This document shows, piece by piece, positions 47,547 through 57,012 of a stretch of DNA of 64,000 nucleotides. The stretch is from assembly GCA_025024175.1 (NCBI GenBank), contig QCXZ01000041.1:32669786-32733785 (forward strand), read 5' to 3'. Within the stretch, counting starts at the first letter, position 1. The number at the start of each line of letters is the position of its first letter. The notes below the pieces were generated by a model. That model made no database searches, had not been told where the DNA came from, and saw only the letters and a program-made list of their open reading frames with translations. The stretch comes from Rhyzopertha dominica (lineage: Eukaryota; Arthropoda; Insecta; Coleoptera; Bostrichidae). Made by a program: the position numbers and the translations under genes.

Positions 47547-47974
47547 GCGATTACCGGGACCTCAGGCTACCACCGTCGGCCATCCAAGAAATAGCGAAGC
47601 TCCTGCGACGCAACTCAGAGTTTACGATAGCCGCCTGGCTGCGGCAGGAGGCCGGCAATACCGGCAGCATAGTGAGCTTCTCGCACGGCATCAACCGTTA
47701 CCTGGAGCTGCAATCAAGCGGCCGGAAGAACGAAATCCGGCTGCACTACACCTCGAAGGTCGATTCTAAAGTGTATACAGAGACATTTCCGTATAACCTC
47801 GCGGACAATTCGTGGCACCATGTCGCGTTATCAGTGAGTGGTTCGCAGACAGAGTTGTTTGTCGACTGCCATCCGATGTACAAAAGACTGTTGAGGCCCG
47901 GAGTGCCCGACAGAAACGTTTCGACGGCGGAACATCTCTGGCTGGGCCAGAGGAACAAACATTATCATTTCAAA
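47547..47974 (+). CDS. NELL2: NELL1/NELL2-like protein, laminin-G/TSPN domain exon
   Basis: This exon encodes 142 full codons after a shared Gly: DYRDLRLPPSAIQEIAKLL, RRNSEFTIAAWLRQE, GSIVSFSHGINRYLELQSSG, RKNEIRLHYTSK, FPYNLADNSWHHVALSVSG, LFVDCHPMYKRLL and HLWLGQRNKHYHFK. The match to human NELL2/NELL1 (NKHEFTI..., RYLELESSGHRNEVRLHY, FPYILADDKWHKLSLAISAS, DCNKIYERV, FWLGQRNNAHGYFK) is continuous. The fold is the N-terminal thrombospondin/laminin-G-like domain, which in NELL proteins mediates heparan sulfate and receptor contacts outside the cell. It starts after CCCCACAG and ends before GTGAGT in phase 0, just before the codons for family GI.QD. The conserved DC cysteine is kept. The coding strand has clearly higher GC than the flanking introns. 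No later exon was found in the following 16 kb. Confidence 0.92.
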
Positions 47975-48350
47975 GTGAGTACTTCTGCCGTCATACTGAT
48001 TTAGTGTCAAATTCCATAGTGATAAGCCTCACCTACGAATCAACAGTGTCTAACTCCTTTAATTTTGGTTTTAGACAATAAGTTCTTACACAATATACCC
48101 ATTTCTTCTGGAAGTTAGTTGACTTCATTTTTATAAATGGAACATACGTACATACAAGCCGCCTTTGTTAACATGACCTTTTTTGTAAAAAAAAATGCTT
48201 TTGCAGCTTTATCAAAAGCAAGTAGATCTCGGAAGCCAAAGAAGATAGATAGAAAAGATGGAAATATCGCTGTTAGGTTAAGCACTAAACGCTAGACAGT
48301 CACTATTCAAAATGGAAAGGACATATTATGACAAAGATTAAAATACATAT

Positions 48351-48535
48351 CTATGCTGTGCTGTCTCCACCACAACCAACTGCAGATAGATCATCAGTGC
48401 AGTTTAGGTCTAGTGCAGACAGCACTACACAGAACTGAAAGGCTTGGTATGATATAAGTAGAAAAAGAAAAAGTTAGCATTACACTGACATGATAACAAA
48501 GCCACCTAGCTGCCATTATAGGAACTACTTCCTAA
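48351..48535. mobile_element. Foldback MITE, copy 3
   Basis: Hairpin arms 48351-48370 and 48413-48432 match copies 1 and 2. The right part contains AAGGCTTGGTATGA, GTTAGCATTACACTGACA and ACAAAGCCACCTAGCTGCCATTATAGGA, the same wording as the second hairpin of copy 1 read from its other arm. The palindrome is incomplete here. Confidence 0.75.
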
Positions 48536-48602
48536 AGGAAGTGACCTGTAACCTGACAAGTTTTCCACATACGTACGAATTCTACAGTTTATCGCCGGTT
48601 CA

Positions 48603-48786
48603 GAACGACTCTATTGAGAGGTTATACTAGGCAAATATACTCGTAGTGTAGTGCTTTACCATTGCCTTCCATAAGGCAGCGCCAGCAGTCGTATAATCCA
48701 TTGTTGTCTGTTACCAGAGATTGAACCCAGGACCTTCGGCATAGTAGGCGTGCATTTTATCCCCTATAGCAGGACCGCCCGTACTT
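48603..48786 (-). mobile_element. tRNA-derived SINE
   Basis: On the - strand the head reads GGATAAAATGCACGCCTACTATGCCGAAGG followed by TCCTGGGTTCAATCTCTGG. The second is a good Pol III B box (GGTTCAATCTC against GGTTCRANNCC) at a tRNA-like distance from an A-box-like GGGGATAAAATGC. The body continues with GCGCTGCCTTATGGAAGGCAATGGTAAAGCACTAC, the kind of tail common in insect SINEs. It cannot fold as a functional tRNA. Target duplications were not resolved. Confidence 0.6.
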
Positions 48787-49404
48787 TCATAACTATTATG
48801 TTATTGTCATTTATCAGTTTTCTAATCCATAGGTGTACAATATTCTTATGTAACCTACTAAACATTGTTTTGTGCGGTTGGCGTCGTCTTTCTGGCTGGT
48901 GTAGATAAAGAGGAAGGATAATTCTGACGTTTAAAAAAATCTTGCTGTATTATTAGTCTTGATCAGGTGCGACTAATGTTTTACCTACATTATCGAAAAA
49001 ATCAGAAAAAAATTGTTAAAATCCAATTACGTATATTACTGCTCTACTAACTCCCACTGATATCATTGGAGCTTATAATTTAATTAAATTAACAGTTCTT
49101 AGTCTGTGAAATTTCTTAAAGCCCTTCGATGTACTCAATCGCAACATTTCAATTTGTATTCTATGATACTTAAGCCTGGGAGCGTGACATGTCAGTTATT
49201 AGCTACAAAATCGCGCTCAGACTGTGTTGCGCGGCGGAAAACTATAAACATACTTAAATGTACATCGGAGTGTGCCCCAAGAGTTTATAGTTGGATCTTT
49301 GTTATAGGTGTATGTGTATAATTTGGCACTTCCATCAGTGTTTACTTCTTGCACTCAACATTATTGTGTGGATGATACGTAGGCGTATTTTTCATTTCAT
49401 CCCA

Positions 49405-49660
49405 CAGAAGTCTTCAGGGTTGTGGCTGTTTTCGTCATTAACTTCGATCTGTCTCGATTAGTTACGATATCAGATGCATAAAACCCGAGACTCGATGCTG
49501 TTAAATCTGAAGTATTGTTGTTTGGCAAGTACTGTGATTCTTTATTAGTTGTGGAGGAGTGCCAAGTATTTCTGTCAATGAACATGAGCTTCCTAATTGT
49601 GGCAGTGCGAGAAATCTTGATTTAATTATCGACAGACGTATTTGTTATATAAATTTTTAA
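49405..49660 (+). pseudogene. LINE reverse-transcriptase fragment (Jockey-like)
   Basis: Pieces in order: INFDLSRLVTISDA, then KSEVLLFGK (family LNP.KTQ.L.FG), and, after a frame change, ARNLDLIIDRRI (family VKNLG..ID..L). These are the segments just after the YADD box in Jockey-type LINEs. The - strand open frame at 49397-49585 is a shadow. Confidence 0.65.
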
Positions 49661-52439
49661 TTTATCAACGTCGCCATTTCTTAAATAAAAGATTTTGTAT
49701 AGGCTTCTACAGTTTTGCGAAAGTTTAGTTTATTTGTGATTTTGATTTTGTGACACCATTTACGGCCCGTAGCAGATTATTTATTATTTTTATGTTAGGT
49801 GCAAGAATAAGACTAGCTCATTTAAAGCTTATTTTAAACTTATTCATTTACTCTATTTACCTATTATTTCTTCATTTCTTAATAAAGGCCTTACCTTATG
49901 TCAGTTAGGTCTTTTAACGGCACTATTGCGAGAGTACTTAAATCAATTGTAATAACCGAATGAAAAAGTTTTGTTTTTGATCATTTAATAAAATAAAATT
50001 CGGAAACACCCTTAATACATTTGTACTCGAAACGGGTGGCACCAGTATTTTTTAAAAAATTCTGCGCAATGAGTATTTAGCAGTTTTGGGTTTTATTGTA
50101 CAGATTCTGGGACCAAAAACTGGTTATAGTAGTGTGAAAGAACCTTTAAGGCTAGGTTAAAGGGACAGCCGTACTCAATTTTAGGATGTTGACCATAAAG
50201 CTGTCAGTCCGGTCGGCCTGGGGCGTTTATTGCGCTGCTGGTTATGCTGATGCCACAACAAAGAGTATTTTTGATTTACAACATTTTGTGGGTCTATCTG
50301 ATGCCTGTCGTTTCAAAGATATTTACTTACCACTGAGAATCGGATGTTCGCTTTTCACAGACATATTAGTGATATTACTAATAAAGTTTTAAACAAACGG
50401 TTTTTTTATTTCGATATTGCTTTCAAATTTATTATTAAAAATGTCAACACCTCATGAAATAAAATACTTAAAAAATTTTTTTTAATAATAGAAAATGTAA
50501 TAAACGTTCAAGAAAAAAATACATATATTTACCAAACATCATAAGCATATAGTTAATGTTCACAATCTGTACAAAAAATTATCTTTACAGCAAAATTATA
50601 AATGTGTGTATTAAAAAAATATGAACAAACATGGTGTAGATGGTCTACTTTTTACACAAAAACGTCGTCTATCTATCCTGCCGAATCGGCATGTTTCTCG
50701 TGTGACGTGGATCAACTAGTTCTGGCAAAAAAGAACAGAAATAAAATCTTTGAAGTTTTGGAAGCATTTTTTCACTCCAAAAAGAATCTTTTTTAACTAT
50801 ATATAACTATAAAGTACTAAACGGATTTTTAGAAAAATGCTTACTTGACGGTGTTTTTTTTTTTGAAGACAAAGTTCTTCCTTCACCTTTTCGTCTTGCC
50901 ATCTTTACTAATGTTCTTTCAGATAACGTAACACTAAAGTCACACAGTCACACAAAATCTCAAGCAGCATAAATGGTAGGTTTGAAAAATTCTGAGGCTT
51001 TATATTAGTGAACCCCCTCTTTCATTGTATAGGGGCGGTTGCCATGAGTCACTGGAAAAACTTTTCAGGTTTAGAGGTACAAACAGTTTCATGCAGATTG
51101 TCTTCAATAATACATATTCTGGTCCCAAAAACCGATTATACTTACCTTTCGCAAAACTGACGTTTAGTTGGAATTCCGGATTAGAAATTCCAGCAACTCA
51201 GACTTTCAGTCGTATTGAAGCGATCATCAACCCTTTACCTGCCAATATACAGTTTCGTCATATCTATTTTGGTCCTAGGTGCTTTCGCAAAATTGATTAA
51301 AATTGTTTACGTTACCAGTTACCAGGAAACTGGTGTCCAATTTATCTGACAGTCAGGCGCCTGACAAAACTGTATATTTGCTACCTCGACATGGAAATAT
51401 ATTCTTTAATTTATGAATAAAAGTGTTCCGGACGAATCCGCAAAAGCGGATAGCACATGAGATATAAAAAGAACACTTTGGCAAATTGATTTTTAATAGT
51501 TATCATCAAATTATGTTAACTTATTCATATGTAGTTCATATATGCATAGCGCAATTAGTGTCGTATTAATTTTAATTGACTTTGTAAATATGAACTTTAG
51601 GGACTACACGCCCTGTATGCTTTCTATGTGTCCCAACGACATAAAGTTGCAGAGCAAAACTTAACTCCTTATCTAAATAACTTTCGACAAATAATAGTGC
51701 ATAAATATAAAAGCAGTAGTTCGAAGAATCGTTTCATCATCCCCAGTACCTGCGTTTTTCTACCATCCATACCTGAGGTTACCCTCCCGCCATAAACTGC
51801 AATGGCTGTTTACTCAAGTGCCGTCAATTGGTATGTTGTAAATCAACACTTGGTTGGGCCGAAAAGTTTAGCAAAAGTATTGAACAGATATTTTCATTAT
51901 TATTAATGCTATCAAAAAACTAACAACAACATCATACTCAGAAGACAAAAATCTATCATTCGGCCAAAAAAAATTTTCAAATAAGTCATTTTTACGTTTT
52001 TGAGCATTTCGCGTTCTTAAACAAATCGTAATTATTTTTGCCGTAAGTTTTTAAAATTTTTGATTCGGCCATTTTGTAGATAATAATTGTCAGATTACAC
52101 TGGTTTTTTAATAAAATTAATATCTCTTCAAATAACTTAGTTATTTATTCAATACTTTACATTGGAAACCCCATAAGAGAAATGCCTTTAACCTAGCCTT
52201 AAGTTCTGCTTGTTATTTGATAAAACGACAGATCCGGCGCATCTTACACGCAAAAATTGAAACACTTTTTTGGTTGGTCAGGTTGGCGCAGTACGTCAAT
52301 TTCATAATGCAGTTATCACGTACAATTTTAGGTCTTCTTTTGTTTGTGCTGCTTCATTCTCATAATGGTATACCTAACTTCTTCTGTTACGTCTTCATCA
52401 GTCTCATTAAAATTTAGCTTTTTGTATGTATTTCCCTTG

Positions 52440-52985
52440 AAGCATTACTTCTCATCTAGTGCATAAAGACGTTTCTGAAAAAAACTTCTTAATTTTCTTC
52501 CCCTTGCTTATTTTTTGTTAATAATTTCTGATTCACCTGCCCTTAGATTTTTTATCGTTATCATTGTTTTTTTAATATACGCTTGGTAGTGTTCTGCTGC
52601 TTTATCTATGTATATCCAGCCTGTCTTTCCCTTTTCCATTTTTAAATTTATCTTCAGTGTATGACGTTTAGCTTATCTGCTTTTACCAATTTATATTATA
52701 TAACTTTTAGCATTTGATATGTGATTGCTCTTTATTTGGAGGTATGTATCTTTTAATATAATTTTCAATTGTAGATTTTATGTTCGGCTTTCTACCTCTA
52801 GTGTGTATTTATGTACATCTCTGGTTCATTTAAAATTAGCAAATTAATGCGAGTGCTAAAATCTATTAGTCTTTTACCATTGTTATTCCTTACTAATTTT
52901 TTATGTATTCCCAATATATTTTATTTGTGCCACCCCTCACACAAACGTTGGCTAGTTTCTATTATATGTTTTTAGGAACATAAGT
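52440..52985 (-). pseudogene. LINE apurinic-endonuclease domain remnant (RTE/craft-like)
   Basis: On the - strand, NNGKRLIDFSTRINLLILN at about 52895-52840 matches the NG.RLL.F....L.I.NT motif of LINE endonucleases. It is followed by degraded wording for the HKYT region. WIYIDKAAEHYQAYIKKTM and KNLRAGESEIINKKQ-like wording near 52625-52500 fits the linker before RT. Many stops occur. It may derive from the same LINE group as the RT remnant at 26.4-27.5 kb. Confidence 0.65.
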
Positions 52986-53376
52986 ACTGTTGCAGTACTC
53001 GATTGAAAACGACAGCCAAAGTACCATAAACTATAGGCTATACAATAAGTTGTTACGACGGTAGTCATTTTAATAATAAATTTTGAGCCGACTGTCATGT
53101 TTTAAGGTCACCAAAGCAGTATCTGCTATACGAACCTATTATGAAGAATCAATATAGATTTTATATGAAATCCCAATAGAATAACGCGTTCGAAAACTTG
53201 TGAATATTATTTCTCAATACTCGGGTAAGTGGAGAAGTGATTGGTAATTACCACAATGGCCGAATAGGATTGCAGCTGCTCAAATACTGAGATTCATAAG
53301 CAGCAGAAAAAATATGCGTATAAACATCATCAGCACTGCATGGTCTATTTAATTTATATTATATTGTCTTCCAACA

Positions 53377-53693
53377 TGTAACCGTTTTTCTTTGTGGGTG
53401 TGGGTTTGACGGAATTAAAGTGCACACACGGTTTGCGATACTGAACTTTATTTAACACACGTTATCAAAACTTTAACACACAACTTAAGATGGGTAATTA
53501 GCGATATCTTAAACTGGAAAACTATATAATTCTATTAACGAACAGAGCTCCAGCACACGCATCCGGCGTTGCCGAGCACCGACTGCCCAATCTGCAGTCT
53601 ACGCATGACTTCTCAGTTTTTAAACACTTCTACCTCGTTCGCACTACTCATCACTAGAGGGCGTTACGCGGCACAACAGAAACACTTGGTACA
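53377..53693 (-). repeat. 3' LTR of the gypsy element
   Basis: 317 bp; 316 of 317 bases are identical to the 5' LTR. Because the element is on the - strand this left copy is the 3' LTR. Confidence 0.95.
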
Positions 53694-53709
53694 ATACCCC
53701 CCTAATTTA
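53694..53709 (-). promoter_or_regulatory. Polypurine tract
   Basis: On the - strand, AATTAGGGGGGTAT directly precedes the 3' LTR, the position of the plus-strand primer. Confidence 0.7.
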
Positions 53710-53803
53710 GGTGGAGCTTGCGACACTTAAATTACATTTTTTTAGGTAACAAATTACAAAGACTAAACAAACTAAATTCAAAACCACTAATATCTATATA
53801 GAA

Positions 53804-56293
53804 CTATTCTAATACACTGATTGGGGTCTTATAAGGTATCAAATTGATAACATTTTGAATCCCTAAAGAACGACCTGTTGAGTCATCGGTTATGAGGTAA
53901 GCATTGTGGTGAACGACTTTTTCGACAGTGCACGGCCCATGAAATAACAAAAAGAATTTTTTTATCTCATCCGCAGCAGCTGAAGACTGATTCTGTGTCT
54001 TGACTAAGACCTTGTCTCCGGGTTTGAAAATTATTAAATTTTGATCACGATCATGACGCATCTTACGTCGTTCAGCCTTACTAATTAATCGTTTTTTAGC
54101 TAAAACAATCATATTTGGGAACAGGTTGCTTGATGGAGGGAAATTTACATGTTTCAACAATGGATTTACAGATCTTCGTTGATAATGCAATTCCTCAGGT
54201 GAATAACCGGTACTGCTGTGTATAACGCGGTTGATCCAAACAGCAATTTGGTCTATAGCGTATGCCCACTTTTTATGGTTGGAATGATATAAAGCATGTA
54301 ATAATTGGCCGATTTCGCGGTTCGCGCGTTCTACCATATTTCCTTGATCATCCATGTCCTTTAGCTGCCTTTCGACTTCTTCCTTGTATATTAGCGGATT
54401 CGGGTATGGTTTAAAATAGAACGGTGACTCATCTTTTAACACAATTGAATGTTCATACCCTTCAATTTCTCCTGGAGTATCAGAAAAAACCTTTTCATAC
54501 TTTTTCAATAACTGCTTTAACTCTCTTTTACCCTTTTCATCAAAAGTTTCCGCTTCTAGAATAGCTTTTTCTATACTTAATTCTTTTGACTTCTCTGACC
54601 TTTCCTCTTTAAAATTACCAATTTCGTCAACTAAATAATCACCTTTTTCTTCTATCTTTATTTCCTCTACTTTTATGTAATCAAACTCTATATTATTTTT
54701 ATTAAAATCAATAGTCCTTTGAGTACCATCAAAACATCCTGTAATTTTTGAACTTTCAAAACATATTTTTACTCCGTATTGCGATAACCAATCACAACCA
54801 AGAACTACCTCGCGAGACAATCCGGGAACTACTACGCATACACATTCAAATATGGCGTCGTCCGCTCTAAACGATAAATAAGCTTGTTTCTTTACTTTTT
54901 GGCTTTTACCTTTCAGCGCCCCTACTATAGTTACGTTTGTTACAGGCAATACTGGTATTTTATTTTTTTCAGTAACCCTATCAAATAAGTTTTCCGAGAT
55001 GCAGCATAACTGACTACCGGAGTCGATCAATGCTTGTACTTTTATATTTTCCACGCTTGCTTCAATAACCCGTACGCGATTATCTACTTTATTTGGCTCA
55101 TTTTCATTTTCTTCTAATAAGAAATTTGAGTTTGAATTAAAAATCATAGAAACGCTCTTTTCATTGTCATTACGCTTAACTTGTTGACTACGTTGATTAC
55201 TAAACGCGTTTGAACTTCCCGCTTGCGTGCGTAAATCTGAACCGCCTTCTTGGGTGTTTGACGCATGCGTATGCGCTCTATAGCCACCTCGATTACGAAA
55301 ATTGTCGTTACCGTTATTATTACATACCGTCGCGCGCGTATTCGTATTTTCATTATCCCTATATTCATATCTACGCCCGTTGGTTTGGTATTGGCTGTTG
55401 CCCTGAAATAGATCATCCATCTCTCTCAAGTACATTTCTACCTCGTCAATCGTGCGATATCCACCACTTAAAATACCCCTTTTTATCTCAAACGAAAAGT
55501 GTGCAGCTAATCTTTTAATGAGTTCCATTTCAGACAATTTCTCACTCAAGAAACCTGCCTCCTTAACCATTTTGATAAAATAATCTGCTTTTGAACCAGA
55601 ACGATTTTCACCGTAACGTATTTTAGCATAACTTTCACGCTCTTTTTCAGTACTCCAATACCTTTCAAGAAATAAATTTTTGAAATCATCGTAAGACTGA
55701 AAGACGTTCTTTTTGATGGAAAACCAATCATATGCGCTCCCTTTTAACGCTTTCCCTGCTAAACATACCCTTTTTTCATCTGGTACTTCGGCTATTTCGA
55801 ACATTGCGGTTAAATCTTGTATAAAACCTACCGGATGTACTGATGAATCACCAGGCCTGAATACAATATTTGACCCCCCCAGATCTCTAAATGCAGTTAA
55901 ATAATGAATGTTAGTATTATTACTGTAACTATTAGCAAATGTACGTCTATCGCTACTATTTTCTCCCATTACATTTTCACTACTAACCTCTGAAACATTT
56001 GCCCTATTTTCTTTTACATCTATAGTTTCTTTTAGATCTTTCATTTTTAACATTAATCTATCTCCAACCTGAGCGATGCTAGAGCTAACCGTACAACTTA
56101 AACTTCTAATAGTGTCTTCATGACTTTTTTGTATACCTTGCATGCCGGTTACAAAATTTTGGTCCATTTTTTTAAGCATTTCAGTTAACAACATAATTGT
56201 ATTTTCTGATTCGCCATTTCGAGATTCGGGACTTTCTTTTCTTTTACGACCCATTTTGCTAACAAGTAAATTCGTGCAATAATCTAAATTCAA
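53804..56293 (-). CDS. Gag-protease-integrase tail fusion of an internally deleted gypsy element
   Basis: One frame of 829 codons. From about residue 150 to 300 it is a Gag capsid-like region (SAYDWFSIKK, FLERYWSTEKERESYAKIRY). No CCHC zinc knuckle is visible. A retropepsin-type protease has its DSG triad at 424-426 (VQALIDSGSQ) and VVLGCDWL further on. A linker, KYEKVFSDTPGEIEGYEH, is followed by the very start of reverse transcriptase (EEVERQLKDM). At about residue 645-653 the text jumps to MVERANREIGQLL, the late integrase core, and ends with the GPY/F-like integrase tail (FHGPCTVEKVVHHNAYLI). Reverse transcriptase, RNase H and the integrase zinc finger and most of its catalytic core are missing. 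The deletion keeps the frame open. A second ATG at codon 14 (MGRKRKESPES) is an alternative start. Such a copy could only move with help from intact relatives. Confidence 0.93.
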   Translation of the reverse strand: MNLDYCTNLLVSKMGRKRKESPESRNGESENTIMLLTEMLKKMDQNFVTGMQGIQKSHEDTIRSLSCTVSSSIAQVGDRLMLKMKDLKETIDVKENRANVSEVSSENVMGENSSDRRTFANSYSNNTNIHYLTAFRDLGGSNIVFRPGDSSVHPVGFIQDLTAMFEIAEVPDEKRVCLAGKALKGSAYDWFSIKKNVFQSYDDFKNLFLERYWSTEKERESYAKIRYGENRSGSKADYFIKMVKEAGFLSEKLSEMELIKRLAAHFSFEIKRGILSGGYRTIDEVEMYLREMDDLFQGNSQYQTNGRRYEYRDNENTNTRATVCNNNGNDNFRNRGGYRAHTHASNTQEGGSDLRTQAGSSNAFSNQRSQQVKRNDNEKSVSMIFNSNSNFLLEENENEPNKVDNRVRVIEASVENIKVQALIDSGSQLCCISENLFDRVTEKNKIPVLPVTNVTIVGALKGKSQKVKKQAYLSFRADDAIFECVCVVVPGLSREVVLGCDWLSQYGVKICFESSKITGCFDGTQRTIDFNKNNIEFDYIKVEEIKIEEKGDYLVDEIGNFKEERSEKSKELSIEKAILEAETFDEKGKRELKQLLKKYEKVFSDTPGEIEGYEHSIVLKDESPFYFKPYPNPLIYKEEVERQLKDMDDQGNMVERANREIGQLLHALYHSNHKKWAYAIDQIAVWINRVIHSSTGYSPEELHYQRRSVNPLLKHVNFPPSSNLFPNMIVLAKKRLISKAERRKMRHDRDQNLIIFKPGDKVLVKTQNQSSAAADEIKKFFLLFHGPCTVEKVVHHNAYLITDDSTGRSLGIQNVINLIPYKTPISVLE

Positions 56294-56675
56294 AGCATAA
56301 AGTACGCAATGTTTATCTTAAACACAAATGAAAATCGCTATTGTCGAACCTGGATTCCAGCGGTGGAAGTTCAACGAAGCTCTCGAACTCTTCCGAACTG
56401 CTACCGTCAACCGACGACCGACGAGCGACTGCGGAATGCGGATTGCGTCACTGAAAGTTGCGTCTTCCTCACCCCTCGCATCAACTATCAACCAAGGTTA
56501 TCCTTGAGGCTTACGTCATCCTCTTCTTCAAGCTTATTGCTCCGATTAATTATCGAGTCAACTTTTCAAAATGCCCACTTAATATTCAATACTGCGACTG
56601 TACTACGAACACCGTCCAAGTTTTATTTTCTTCAAGCAGATTGCCGTTTTCCATACATGCACTTTTCCTTTTCCG

Positions 56676-56693
56676 CCACCCGTTGGAGCGCCA
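56676..56693 (-). promoter_or_regulatory. Primer-binding site
   Basis: Two bases inside the 5' LTR, the - strand reads TGGCGCTCCAACGGGTGG. It begins with TGG, as required for pairing with a tRNA CCA end. The exact tRNA was not identified; the Lys type used by many insect gypsy elements starts similarly (TGGCGC). Confidence 0.75.
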
Positions 56694-56695
56694 AT

Positions 56696-57012
56696 TGTAA
56701 CCGTTTTTCTTTGTGGGTGTGGGTTTGACGGAATTAAAGTGCACACACGGTTTGCGATACTGAACTTTATTTAACACACGTTATCAAAACTTTAACACAC
56801 AACTTAAGATGGGTAATTAGCGATATCTTAAACTGGAAAACTATATAATTCTATCAACGAACAGAGCTCCAGCACACGCATCCGGCGTTGCCGAGCACCG
56901 ACTGCCCAATCTGCAGTCTACGCATGACTTCTCAGTTTTTAAACACTTCTACCTCGTTCGCACTACTCATCACTAGAGGGCGTTACGCGGCACAACAGAA
57001 ACACTTGGTACA
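56696..57012 (-). repeat. 5' LTR of the gypsy element
   Basis: 317 bp, the right copy. It is followed on the - strand by the primer-binding site and a leader of about 400 bases before the first ATG. The + strand open frames at 56309-56728 lie in the leader and are shadows. Confidence 0.95.

Larger units (their letters stand above)
53377..57012 (-). mobile_element. Ty3/gypsy LTR retrotransposon, 3636 bp, internally deleted
   Basis: Two 317-bp LTRs flank an antisense-oriented coding region. The LTRs start TGTA and end TACA, and differ at a single position (53535 region TATTAACG versus TATCAACG). The insertion is flanked by a 4-bp duplication, AACA (53373-53376 and 57013-57016), as usual for this superfamily. 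It lies antisense to the NELL2-like gene, in a downstream intron. An intact relative would be about 2 kb or more longer. Near-identical LTRs imply a very recent insertion. Confidence 0.95.

Noticed and set aside
51424..51462. Second hammerhead candidate (GGACGAATCCGCAAAAGCGGAT)
   Set aside because: It forms a simple 6-bp hairpin but lacks CTGATGA and GAAA in the right places.
56309..56728. 139-codon + strand open frame
   Set aside because: It lies antisense in the leader of the gypsy element and ends in its LTR.
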